DNA from: Gonapodya prolifera JEL478
Taxonomy: Eukaryota; Monoblepharomycota; Monoblepharidomycetes; Monoblepharidales; Gonapodyaceae
Direction of reading: 5' to 3'
DNA: 64,000 bases
Assembly: GCA_001574975.1 (NCBI GenBank)
Contig: KQ965739.1
Location: 2,761 to 66,760, forward strand
Shown one piece after another: positions 31,992 to 43,800 of the stretch. The number at the start of each line of letters is the position of its first letter. Within the stretch, counting starts at the first letter, position 1. Under the pieces are notes generated by a model, which was not told the DNA's origin, made no database searches, and saw only the letters and a program-made list of their open reading frames with translations. The translations under genes were made by a program, and so were the position numbers.

Positions 31992-33890
31992 TCAGCTGAA
32001 CTTTATTGTAGGGTTTCGAGGACCCCAGCTGAAAGGTTCCAATTCGGAATTGAGTGAGCCTAATATCTTCTCTTCATACCCGATCTGAAAATGACCCACC
32101 GAGATTCGAGGGAGCTTTGGCCACGTCCCCTCGACAAGCTCAATCTCATATCGCCGCACAATTGTGCTGACCACCATTTTTATTACCGCACTTGCGTACC
32201 GGACCCCTGCACACTGGCAAGGGGCACGGAACACAACCAAGGGCGGAATTATCAGCGTTGGCGTTGGTGCTCACAGTGGTCGCACGAAATTTCTCACCGG
32301 ATGCTTCCCCAACCCCCAAATCGCCAGGTTGTAATTCGCATTTGGACCTCCTTGGACAAGTTTGGTCCGTTTGGGTTCACGTGAGGTGCCATCTAGGTCC
32401 GCGTCCGCATCTGTCTCTTTGCTTCCTGAAAAGAGCATGGTACGATCAGGGTTGTACTCCCAGGGGTCGATGTCGTAAAGCCTTGGGTTCACGCAAAGTG
32501 TCTCGTGGGGGAATATACAGAAGGACCCCGTGGGGACGACGTAGTTGTCGATGTGGAAATCTTCAAGGGTCATCCTGAAATTGTGGATTGGTTCAGTGGC
32601 AGGCTTCGTCCTAGGAGCCGGGCGGGCTTGAAACTGCGTAACTCGGGCCAAGGTCTCACCTGAATGACGTGAATGTCAAGCTCACGAGTCGAAGATTCTC
32701 TGCAAGCACACGCTCCAGGAACTCCATCTCCGCAAGATCTTTGATCGTCGGAGTGACCCCAGCCAGTGGTGTTCCACGTCCTCCAAGAACTTTCTCCTGT
32801 TCGTCAAGGACTCTTTTGGCAAGTGCTGGATCAGCACCGATTCGGATGAGAAGCCAGGCCATATTAGCCTGGGTGTTGACCTTATTTAAGTGTCAAGGTG
32901 GAGGTGTGAGTCTGTGTGAGTGTGAGGAACACGAGCACGGACGTTCTCACCTGGGCAGCAACGATTAATCCCCACATCTTGCGCACGATGTCATAGTAAT
33001 CGACTTTCCCACTTGCATCCGTGGCAGAGTCTGCGACACGAATTAACATGTCCGGTCCTGTTTCTCCATTCGCCGCCCTCTTCGCTTTCCGGTCTTTGAC
33101 AGCCGCCTCGAACAGACTCTCCCATTCCTTGTAATGTCGCTGTGTTTCTGCGACAAGACCCGCCTTGTCATACCACATTCGTGGGCTCTGCATGACCTGC
33201 TCTGGGTCAAGCAGGGGGAAGAGGGCCATAAGTTGTCGCTGCTGTGGGCACGATTCGTCAATACCGATGAATTCCTGGAAGCCGAGCTCGAGAGCGAGAT
33301 CCCAAGTCTCGGCAAAGAGATCGGGAACGACTTGAGGGGGAAGTCATGTGTCGTCTTGAACAAGGAACATCTGCAATTACCTACAGCCTTTGGACCATGG
33401 CTCTCTCGCAAGCCTTTTCAAAATCACCTTCTCAACATCCTTGATGAACGTCGGGGAGGCCAGGGGTTTCACTGCGGTCTCGGTCGTGAACTTCTTGTTC
33501 ACAAAAGAGTTTCTGGGGGCGAAGTCCCCGAGGACAACCTCGGTGCCCTTCAGCATGTCCAGTTGCTTCGACGTGTGATACATGCGCGACTTTTCCGGGC
33601 CCATGACGACGTAGGCCTTTCCTACAAACGGCACCTGGTACAGCGGTGGCACAAGCGAGAGAGGACCCTTGAATTCAATGTGGGCAGGTCGCACGCGATA
33701 CAACCAATCGACCGACCTCTAGAACACCAAAGTTTCCATAGACCTCGTTTATTTTGTTCCAGAGCCCCTTTGGCCGGAACACCAAGAGGAAGAGCCAGTG
33801 GAGGAACGATATCCGCGGAATCCCATCGTCCTTTTGGAGAAGTCTCGCGATGGCAAGGAGAATGAGGGGCACGACAATGGCGTAAATCAT
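31992..33890 (-). CDS. Cytochrome P450 monooxygenase
   Basis: The gene starts MIYAIVVPLILLAIARLL, an N-terminal ER anchor, and continues with a proline-rich entry, VPFVGKAYVVMGPEKSRM, an I-helix region (GLIVAAQVNTQANMAWL), the ExxR helix (VLAENLRL), and the haem-binding loop WGLGKHPCAGVRYAS. The haem Cys codon is created by splicing near 32290-32220. Several introns are 50-110 nt. It would be an ER-bound, reductase-dependent monooxygenase. The I-helix lacks the usual Asp/Glu-Thr pair, a feature of CYP51/CYP7/8-like and some fungal families; the substrate is unknown. Near 33715 the frame changes inside what looks like continuous coding sequence, so one small indel or a misjudged splice is possible. 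Confidence 0.85.
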
Positions 33891-35770
33891 CGCGGGATGC
33901 TGGCGGTCGCAGGCCGATCGCTCTGGTGTGGGTTGGGGTGACGGAGCGCAAAATAATACCCGTCCAACATAATCGACGCCACATCGTTGACTTGGACCGC
34001 CCATCAGCCGACGGTAGCCACCAACAGTATAAGTTTAAATACAATTTCATGCATGTTTGGTTGCTATGAATAAGGGCTTTGCAAGTTTAGTACTGGTTGG
34101 TGCGCCTGATATGACCACGGCTGCCACTGAGAGTATCATACCACTCCCGGAATTGAGAAACCTCAAAGCACTTCAATTGTGCGACACGTTTTTTTGTCTC
34201 GGTGACGACCCTACAGAGGAACTTGTTTTCGAATGCTACGATCTGGTTCTACGTACCAACGCTCGACGTCTAGTCTCAAATCGGACCTTTGCCTGGTCTC
34301 AAAAATCGACATGGAGGGCGCGCTATGGAAGCTATTGATTTTTTGCCCCATAAGCTACGTCATTACCTACATGTATGGTGAACGAGATGTGGATGGTTGA
34401 TTGCCGCTGTCCGATCAACGAGCATCTATTTGTGTTGTGTGACTCGGCCATCCTACGTAATCCCACACTTACATCTCTTAACATTCTTTCCTTGCTTGCG
34501 GTATACGCTACTCGTACCATTTACTCAGGGACCCGAGCCGTTGTCTTCCCAATGTCGCAAGGTCTTTGGGAACTATGTTCGCAGCCGCACGCCCATATGC
34601 GACAAGAGAGGCACCAAAAGAGATATCACTGGTCGTTTGTGTGGGTGCAAGCTACGCGTATGCCACATTTTCGACATGACCTGACACCAAATCACTCAGG
34701 GGGAAGATGGTGTCTGGTGACATCAAGCTACAACGTGAGCTATTGTATGTACGCAACCGACCCGCTGAATGCTCGCTGGACACTGTGTTGTTCCAAGTAT
34801 ATTACAATAAGAGAGCGTGGTATTGAATGCGGATATTCTTTTGGTCGCGATCTTACCGGTTGTTGTTGACGTGGCGGGTGAGAAGTGACATCCCTTGTAC
34901 AAACTCACAACCTTCCGTTCTTCTATTCCCCCGAGTATCTCATACGTGTTTGACAATGTACAGTGGAGAGTGATTGGGCCACCTTCCAGGTAGCAGGTAT
35001 TGGGGCATTGGCGCACTCTTCGATTGACACCAATACAGCTTGACGTTAAAAGCTAAGGCACGGTTATTATTGTTTTGGACGTCTCTTCGTTGGGTGTCGC
35101 TAATTGCGGCTAGGACAAGCGCTGAAGTAAAGACGTCAGACGAGGTTCTTTCGTTGTCTTTTCTGCAAGTAGGATGCAGGTGTTTCTGTATTTTCTGTGA
35201 GCCGGCGAACTGTTGAGCCGAAGATCTCGAACGTGAGGCTCATGAGCTCACATTTGACACATGTTCAAGTTATGGTCTTGCTTCTTTTCCCAGGAAAACC
35301 AGGTTTGTAAACTCAGTCTCGCCACATTTGGTCTACAGTGGCATCATCAAGCTGTCTTCTGCGAGTGCTCTTGCTCCAACTCCGGCTGCTTTGCGTTGGA
35401 ACTGTCTCATGGGCCTCCAGCACTCGTCTGCTCCCGGGAACAACGCCAACGACATTTAGCGAAGATCATTGATCAAGATACTGTAGCAGTACCACGTCTA
35501 CATGGCGCACTACCACCTATTTTATAGCACCTTGTGCGGGCCGCGGGGGCCAGGAATAGAAACTTGTACCCGACTGCAGCCAACATGAAATGGTGCTTGA
35601 GAACACGACTCAATCTCCCATCTTTCCATGTTCGAGTCTAGTAACAGAACCACTAGGCGCGCACTTACTGGCACATATCGTTCTCATCATGAAGTTTTTG
35701 AGCGGTGTCTTCATCGCATGCTGTGTCAATTCGAACTTTTCTCGCCCCGACGCTGGACCTCCTTTGCACC
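33891..35770. other. Gene-poor stretch with small coding-like islands
   Basis: A plus-strand frame at 34057-34338 contains a leucine-rich segment (LPELRNLKALQLCDTFF) that could be a remnant of an LRR/F-box-type gene. Another frame at 34375-34869 is Cys-rich without motif. Neither shows continuity, so neither is called as a gene. Confidence 0.3.
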
Positions 35771-35774
35771 CCAT

Positions 35775-36195
35775 CGATCGCACGATTCTTGCCTCCGCTG
35801 CTCCAACAAAATACCAAAGAGCAGTTCTGCTGTCTCGAACCCTCACCGATGGTTGTCTTTTTATAGCCAACCTTGAGCGCCACGACCGGCAATCTCAGCC
35901 CGCAGAAGAGCCATCCGGCATTGCCAGTCATCGTAGCACGTGTGTTTTCTACTCGTGGCTACTGGTAGGCTTTTGAATTGTCGTGGAGGGTGGGGAGAAA
36001 CGCGGCGGGAATGCGTGATCGTTTCACCGGACCGGACGTGCGCCGTTATCCACCCCACTCAGTATAAATTGAACTGCTTCGCTGTCCGCCCACCGCGCAT
36101 GATGGTCTCTGCTCTTTTGCTCTTCGACCGTGTCTGAAAATGGTCGCAAACCCAGGTCCCCGCCACATCGCAGCTTACCAACCACGGGCATGCAC
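35775..36195. repeat. Dispersed repeat family, copy 2
   Basis: Diverged direct copy of 31215-31660 (see that entry), about 4.5 kb away, with the same internal order of conserved words. The minus-strand frame 35931-35665 covers part of it. Confidence 0.65.
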
Positions 36196-36833
36196 GGTAT
36201 CGCTTCTTGTGAGTTGGTGGGGCAATTGAGTGGAGTCGAGGAATTGCGTAGAGCTTAGTAAACCCACAGACGCGCACCCCGATGTGTATGCAGCTGATGT
36301 GTGCATTTCCTGATCATGAAGCAGCTACATGAAGTTGCTGCCCGGTGTCGAAATTGCCCACCTCGGGTCCACTCATGGAGTAATCAGCCACGAGGCACGA
36401 GGCACAAGCTGGCGCTAGTTCCAAGTTCCGGAAGGTGGACTGCTCGAGTCTGGCCCCAGCTCGCAGTACTGCCAGGGGCGGGCGGAACCAAATAGCGCGT
36501 CACCATGGACGTACCCGGCCCATGACCGGCCAAACATTTTCGACGTCCCCAGATGAACAGTTCCATTTCGGAATACAACAAATGACCCACTCCTCTCCAA
36601 AGCACCACATCTCTCCACTCTTCTCGGCGTCTTTGACTCCAATGGCGACGTGGGATACCGCGCGACAGCGACAGGCGATAGGCACAGCGGTGAGCGGTCC
36701 AAAAAAATGGTCGGTGGAGCCACGACGTGTTGACACTAGCACTGCAGTATCCCTAGTACATGTACACGACGCAATAACAACTGTTCTATAACACGATGAA
36801 CCCGGGCCTAGACATTCGGCGTCGGCGAGCGGG
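36196..36833. other. Intergenic
   Basis: No gene recognised; it contains the 3' region of the sterol reductase gene. Confidence 0.35.
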
Positions 36834-36892
36834 TCAGTACAAGTACGGAATGATGCGGTATGGGACGAGCTACATGGCCGGGGTTGAGGCGA

Positions 36893-36946
<54 letters not shown>

Positions 36947-38493
36947 GGAAAGCGCGGACGGGGGGAACCGCAAGGTACGCGAGTCGTGAGAAGACAAGAA
37001 GGAAAAGGGAACAGGAGACGCACCTTGCAGTACTTATCCCAATCAGCGCCGTACTTGTTGCTGCACTTTTCGTGGTCGCGGAGTTCGCGGTGGACCTGGC
37101 GTGTGCGTGACACAGCGAGTGTAAGAGGACAAGGTCTGGCCGTCCCACTTCCCCCTCCCCCGCCCCCCTGGCCAAAACGTACCAGCAACACGCCAAAGTA
37201 GACGACATAAAAGTAGGTAATGGGAGTGGCGAACCCCGTGGGCAGGCACCACGCCCACGCCATGAGCCAGTCACCCAGGTAATTAATGTGGCGCGCACGG
37301 CCCCACCACCCGGACGTGATGAGGCGCGATCCTGTCTTGGTGATCATGTAGGTGAGGTGTGCGACGCGCGGGGATTTGGGGTCGGTCCTGAAATCGTTCT
37401 TCTCTCCGTTTGCGGAGCGGAAGATGTACATCCCGAGCAGCTGGAGCGCAAGGACGAGCGTGGCGTAGAGCGGGCCGAGGTGGACGGGATGTGCGGCGAG
37501 GTACCGCACCTGGAGCGAGTAGGCAAAGGGCACCCACGCAATGTCCCCAAAGGTGAGCATGTACCCGAACCCGTCCTGGATGATATCGATGGTGGTGAGC
37601 ACGGCCTTTTCGAACCATAGGGCGTCCATGACGTAGTATGCTTGGAATAGCGTGACGAGGATGGCGGAGTCGGAGAGGGACCCGTGCAGGTGGTGTTGGC
37701 GGGCGAGGAAGGCGATGTCGACCAGGAGCCATCCAATGAGACCTGGGCGGAGCTCGAAAAAGCATTTTAGGTCGAAGGAAAGGATGCGGGGGTTCAGTTC
37801 GCGCCCGATGAAGAAGTCGTACAGGACGTTGCCGGAGTTGCCGCCGAGGGCGAGGAGGGCCCCCGGGCGGAATGAGAAGGCGTAGAGGAGGAGGGATTGG
37901 GCAAAGGAGTAGACGATGGATGCGGCGGCCAGGCCTGTGAAGTGATCTGTGATCCACAACAGGGGCGCGAGGCCATAGATGTACGTGGCACCCGCGACGG
38001 CCGCGGCGGTGATGATGAAGGAGGACCATGCGTTTATGCGGTACTTGAGGACGGATCCGTCGCGGACCAGAGTCCCGTCGGCCCATTCGCCCGGTGCGAT
38101 GGCCCAGAGGAGGACGAACCAGGCGAGCCAGGCGACGTAGGCGAGGAAGGCTTGGGGGTCCCAGAGGGTGGGGAGGGAGGATTGGAGGATGGCGGTGAGG
38201 ACGGGGAGAGGGGGTGGGCAGCCGTCAGAGGAACAGCCGAGGTGCAGGAGGAGGACGAGGACGGGGAGAGCGAAAGTGATGAGGAACGCGCCGGGCGGGC
38301 CTGTGGTGGTGGAAGGGGAGGAGAGTAGAGGTGAGCGGAGAGCGGGCGAGAGCGTGCGCTGGGAAGTCCACGCACCAAAGAACTCAAAGTGTTTTGTGCG
38401 CGGGTTGAGGTCGCTCCCGCCTTTCTTCTCCTTGGCTGCGCCGTTCGCGGTCGTCTTCTTCTGCGCGGCGCGGACGCGGGGCGCTGCTACCAT
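36834..38493 (-). CDS. ERG24: Delta(14)-sterol reductase (ERG24 type)
   Basis: Exons 38493-38376, 38300-37183, 37095-37024 and 36869-36834 join to 447 residues. It reduces the C14=C15 bond left by CYP51 during ergosterol synthesis, in the ER membrane with NADPH. Multi-pass segments are followed by the family signatures FIGRELNPRILSFDLKCFFE, GYMLTFGDIAWVPFAYSLQ, the Trp-rich GWWGRARHINYLGDWLMAWA, and the C terminus RDHEKCSNKYGADWDKYCK joined to LVPYRIIPYLY. LNPR and HINYLGD are typical of ERG24/ERG4 and the lamin B receptor. A frame upstream allows a longer N terminus, but the ATG at 38493 fits the family better. The last intron contains a 51-nt homopolymer. Confidence 0.93.
36895..36945. repeat. 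Poly(G)/poly(C) tract of 51 nt
   Basis: Fifty-one uninterrupted G on the plus strand, which is poly(C) on the coding strand of the sterol reductase. It lies in that gene's last intron, starting about 25 nt upstream of the 3' splice site. Confidence 0.95.
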
Positions 38494-38611
38494 TTCTGCG
38501 TGGAATCGCTGCGATGCGCGTGTGTGTGCGATGTATCGTGTCTCGCTGGGTCTGGGCGAAGTCAATATAATTCTGCCGGGTGCCGGATATACCGTTGAGG
38601 CTCTTGTCGCG

Positions 38612-40014
38612 TCAATGTCTGTGGCACCCACACATGACAGCGAAACAAACCACTATTCTAATTAAATGCCCATAGTTATAAGACAGGGGTGGCGCTCCCC
38701 AGCTCGCCTGTACGAGCAGACGTTGCAATTCACGTCTCAACGTGGATTCGTTGAAGAGATCGCAAAGAATGGAATTCTTCTTACAGGTAAAAACTCCATG
38801 GAAACCTTCGCACGAGAAATTCACGTTTGTTCTCGGTTGTTGGTTGCAAAAGAGCAAACAGGAAGGGTCGAGGGCTCCATCAACCTGCAAACAGGTATAA
38901 CATCACGTCTCCATCGTCATGCTCAGCATTCAATAGTTGACCCGGAGCAAGAGCCGGATTCCAGAGCCGTGCTTGCACAGATGGTGTCCATCTATGACCA
39001 TGGAGCGCACGTCTTGGGATCGAGCCGGCTTATGCAGTTTCCAGTGAGCCCTTTGGCATGTTTCGTCGCATTACTGTGCCACATTATATCGCGCGCACTG
39101 TCTCTTTGCAGTCAAGTTCATGCACCCAATAGCGATGCATACAGATTCGACCTCCATGCCCTTACAAGACTTCCACTGCGTCATTACACCAGACGAGAGT
39201 TCCTCCAAAATCCCTTTGTCGTTTTCCGAGCCACTTAGAACAAATACACTAAAGGGAAGTTGCACGTTGAACTGTTTCTGCAAGAGCACCTTTATCGTGC
39301 TGTATTGGAGAAGCATCAGATGTACATCTTCTTCGACAATCCAGCCTTGCTTGGATGCACGAAGAATCCCGCTCAATGCATCGTTAAGACTGTTGCTCTT
39401 GTTCACGACTGATGCGTAAAACGCCGCGCCTTCCAAGCCCATCTCAGGCGTCAAGAGTCTGTTCAACATGCTCATGCAGTGCTATAGAATCGCCCAGCAG
39501 GCCGAAAGGGACATCACTCTTCACCTGAAGACAAGTACCGTTTTCGGCTGCTTTGAGCGCCGTCGTTATGGACAGTGCCATGCCGTTGATGAATCCGGGG
39601 ACGAGGTTGAGCGCGGGTTCGAAAATCATCCTTCGACACGCTCGGGACAGGTTCGCCAAGAGGACAAACTTGGCGGAGCAGGAATGCGATTGCTCGGTTG
39701 GCACCAAGAGAAACGAAGAGACCGCCACGTCTCTTGCATACGAGCTCGCAAAAAGGTGTCGCAGCACTTTGCGCGCGGGGGGCGACGATGGTCTGGTTCC
39801 CATTAGCTCCTTCGAGATCGTTCAGCACGCTGTTGAAGGTGTCCACCGAGAGCGTCACTGGTCGCTGGAGCGGGATGGGGGTCGTTGGTGTTCCAGTTTG
39901 GGATGCGATCGGTGAATACGACAAGAACTCGCCGAGTGTCCTTCGGTAGCCCTCCACCCAATTCTCCATCCTCTCCAGAATTTCGATTGTTGAAAGTGTG
40001 ACCGTGATGGGCAT
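38612..40014 (-). pseudogene. Unrecognised gene Y, frames interrupted
   Basis: Minus-strand protein-like stretches occur in order: 40014-39790 (ITVTLSTIEILERMENWVEG, NSVLNDLEGANGNQTIV), 39790-39480 (ALNLVPGFINGMALSITT, FGLLGDSIALHEHVEQ), 39475-39071 (MGLEGAAFYASVVNKSNSL, LLLQYSTIKVLLQKQF) and 38890-38612 (CDLFNESTLRREL). The frame changes near 39785 and 39440 without intron signals. The style resembles gene X at 28370-29762 (an EG-x-V-S-S-ILR-like pattern), but homology is not established. No family is recognised. Confidence 0.38.
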
Positions 40015-40824
40015 CGGCGCAGGTATGTAACGAGGTTCCGTTTTGGAAATGAAAGTCCAGCAACGACAAAGTGTGGTACTTCGGAAAGAATTGATGGCAG
40101 GAAACTATGAACGTCCAAGCTTGGAGAGTACCGGAAGGTATCGGAGCAAAGATGGCCTGTGGATTCAGGAAATAGATTTGGTTTGACTGGCAGATCTCAT
40201 TCTACCGTGTATTGTATGCAAAATACCCCAATCGGCAGACAACAATGAGATCATATGGCTGCCCAGCCCAGGCACTAAAGCAGGCAGTTTGGGGTCTGTG
40301 ACTGACCCGAGCGTCTCTAGAATTGCGAGAGCTCGGTGGGTCCCCGCCGCTCTGATTAACCGCAACTTGTCAGACTCGCCTTCGACCCTTGCAAGATGAG
40401 AGAACTTCGGCTGTATTCTGTGGCTTCAAGGATATGTCTCCACTTCTGATTCAGCTCCAGAGGCCTTCATGTGCCTGTGTGAAATGGCGGGAGTGTTCGA
40501 GTGGCGAGCCGATCGATGTACGCCTCGGGAGCTGGCGATGACGCCCAAGCCGCTCTCTCACTTTTCGACGCGCGATGACTGACGCAAGTGCCTGTACGTG
40601 GGGAGAGCAGCGAGAGCAGCGAGAGCAGAGGGAGGTGGGTCACGTTCGGCCGAATCAAAGCCGATCGCGTTGTCTTTGAACTATGGGATCGCAAAAACGA
40701 ATCAACCTATTTTACAAAATGCTCATAGTCATGAAATCTAGGTGGTTAAGTCTAGCGTAACGGTCTACTGTCTACGTACTTCGAGCACGAAAAAGCACCG
40801 GCACCACTCCGCGCACCACAACTC
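40015..40824. other. Intergenic
   Basis: Short motif-free frames only. A GAGAGCAGC triplicate lies near 40605-40630. Confidence 0.35.
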
Positions 40825-43800
40825 CTACTCTTCATCTCCCAGAATCGCCCCTCCGCTCCGTATTAACCTCGCCAGGCTCGCGTTGGCATTCATATCCCCC
40901 TGCGGAATCGTATGTAGCAGGCACACAATCACCTCCATCTCCGCCCTGCGTTGGTCCACGAGCCGCTTGAACACCCACACGTAGCACACGCCAAACATCA
41001 CCACGGCGGCAACAAACACGCCCTGCGAGGCTCCTCGCGCTTGGTCGTTCACTTGAGGAAGGTACTGCTCCAGGATCAGCTGGTCGATTGCAAGCAGGCC
41101 GTTCACAATGTCCTGCTGCGTGGCTTCCATGAACATGATGCTCGGGTCGTCCCAGTTGTGCGTTGCTCTGAGGCCATTGTCAAGCAGGAGTTTGCGTGCT
41201 ACAGCGATGTATTCCGTGATCTGACATGGGTGTCGGCGTGGGTGGGGGAGAATGAATGGTTTGTGTTATGGAGTTGAGTGGAGTTGAGTCAAACGAGTAG
41301 AGAGAGCGGTACCGCCATTGTCATCATCACATAAATGTCACCTGACCACCATCAAAGCACTCACCATCTGCCCAATCGGCGCCGTCACAGTCTCGTACGT
41401 GTATCCAAACGACGCATTGTACATGCGATCGGCAGGGTCGCACGATTCGGTCAGGCATCTGTTGTACCACGTGGCAAGACACGAGTCCAGTTGATGACAA
41501 TTGAGTTCAGCTCACGGCGAAGAAGCAAAGCACCAGCGCCGTGGTCTCGAAAAATGTGAGTTTACTCACACTCCGCCCGACGTGATGTTTTGAATCACTG
41601 GAATGCTCGAAATCGGTGGGATCTCTCGCTTGCCGTGGCCTGTGAGCGCATTTCGATGCAAGTCTTCCAGTTTGTCGATCCTGTCGCGGACATCAAAACA
41701 CATCAGTGTCCGTACCATCACAACCGAGACCACCACCCGGCGACTTAGAACTCACGTATCAGAAAGCACGGCCTCGGCTTCCCCGCGGAGCCATGTCGTG
41801 CTATCCCCGATGAGCACCTCCCACGCCAAGGTCCTTACGGCCCGGTGGTAGAACTTGCGCCCGCCACTGTAGTTCACCAACTGCGTCATACGGCCATAGC
41901 GGCGTTAGTTACCGCAACTGTGGGGCAACCAAACAACACCAGCACTCACGCCGACAAGACTTGTGTTTTCCGGAAGGACCGCCAGCACGGGCACGACCAC
42001 CGCGCACAGACACCCCCCGGCAATCACGATCGCGGCGCCAACAATCGCGAGTCTCTTCACAGACTTGTTCGAACTCGTACTCTGGAGGGTCAAGGGTAGT
42101 TTTTACGTGTCGGTATCCCCTTCCCATCACATGGTGTGAGGTTGTCACTCACCTCCGTGGGCGTCGGTGTGTTCACGTCCATCTCACCGTCTTCGGTCAG
42201 GAACTCGAGCTGCTCGTCGATCTCCACCAGGATGGCGTCCACTGCGCGCTTGGACACACCTTGCAGATGCCGCATATACCGGACTTGAAGCGCGCTCAGC
42301 TGGAACACAAGCGGACTGAAAACGAAGAGGGCGAGGGAAAGCACGGCGAGGACTTGCAGGATCAGAATTATCTGTATGTGGAACCGTGGTGTAGAGGAAT
42401 TGGCTCGTAACCTAGTCGAATATGAGGGAACACTACCCCAAGGAGCTAAACGTACCATGAGAACCATTGTCTTTCCAGAGACGACAGAGTGGAATTCTTC
42501 TTCGCCTACATCACACACCGCTGCGCACACGAGCAAATAGCCCGCGAGTGAGTCGACGCCAGTATGGTAACGCATCAAGCCTCACCTTTCAAGTTCTCAC
42601 CAATCGTAAGAACGTTGTCGATCAAGAATCGCACACGATTGTCCCCGGTGGGCGGGTGGGATTGGAAGTAGGAAATGTCTGGAAGACACCCACACGACGA
42701 TGGCAAGCATGAGTAGAGTCCTCTTCACGTCGTGACAGTGAGAGCCGAAACCCCTTGCACTTACTTTCCAACAAAAGCTTCCGCGCATTGTCGTTCACCG
42801 CCGACGCCACCTGAAACTGGTTGAGGTAGTCGAACCGCGGCTGGCCGCTCCACACGTCGTTGACACCCGCCGGCATCACGTCGCGGTCGTAGATAAAAAC
42901 TTGGGCGACGTCGACGGTCATGGAGCTCCGGGCGGTGAGAAACGGGAGTGCTACATTCGTGATGAGATCGTTCTTCTTCTTGAGGTCGTTCCGCCAATAC
43001 TGGAACCGTGAAGTGTCCCCGGCGTTCCCAAAGAGGGCCATCAGGCGAGCAGCTTGGGCGACTGCGATGGCCGTGCGGCCAATTTCCGTCGTTGTAAGGA
43101 AATGTTGCACGCTGTCGGTCACTATGGATACACGCAAAGCTTGAGGTACTCTGGATGGTTCAGTTTAACTGATCAACCACCTTACCTGTCTTGAATAGCT
43201 CGTTGGAGTACCCAAGCGAAAGGCACACCAGGGCGAGCACCAATACAGAAAGCACCTGCAGCCTCCGCAGGTACGTCGCGGGGAGATGCGTGATCCTTCG
43301 GTTGAACTCGTTTCGCGCCGCCTTTGCCCTGCGAAGTTCACGGCTCTCGGTTGTCTGGCTCGCGGACCCTTGCGGACTGAGACGTAAGTTGTTGGGGGAG
43401 TAGTGTTCCTTGACATGGGAATCGAAGTCTTCGATATTAAGGCCGAGGCCAGACACGCCGTGATTGTGCGGTCTTGTCATCGAATGGTTATTTTCATTGG
43501 GTGATAATGGATCTGAGTGGTCCGAGTTGGTAGGTAGGCTCTTGTGGGAGACTTCTTGGACGAGTGACGTGACGTTCATGAGGTTTATGTCGTTTTGGTC
43601 TAGATCTGTTGATTGTGCGACCGGGTTGCGGATCGTAGTCCCGTGGCAGGTGCGCGATACAATCATCGCTCACCTTCCACCAGAGACAAAAGTCTGCGAC
43701 CTTCATCCATGTCCGCCAAAACTGTCATGGAAAACTGGGCGTACAGGCGTAGTATGTCCTGGAAATCATGGAAATTGTCAGTGGGTCGTGTTCATCCTTG

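Noticed and set aside
36808-36997. Proline-rich protein from the long minus-strand frame through the homopolymer
   Set aside because: It is read-through of the sterol reductase's last intron; the true exon 36869-36834 restores the conserved LVPYRIIPYLY end.
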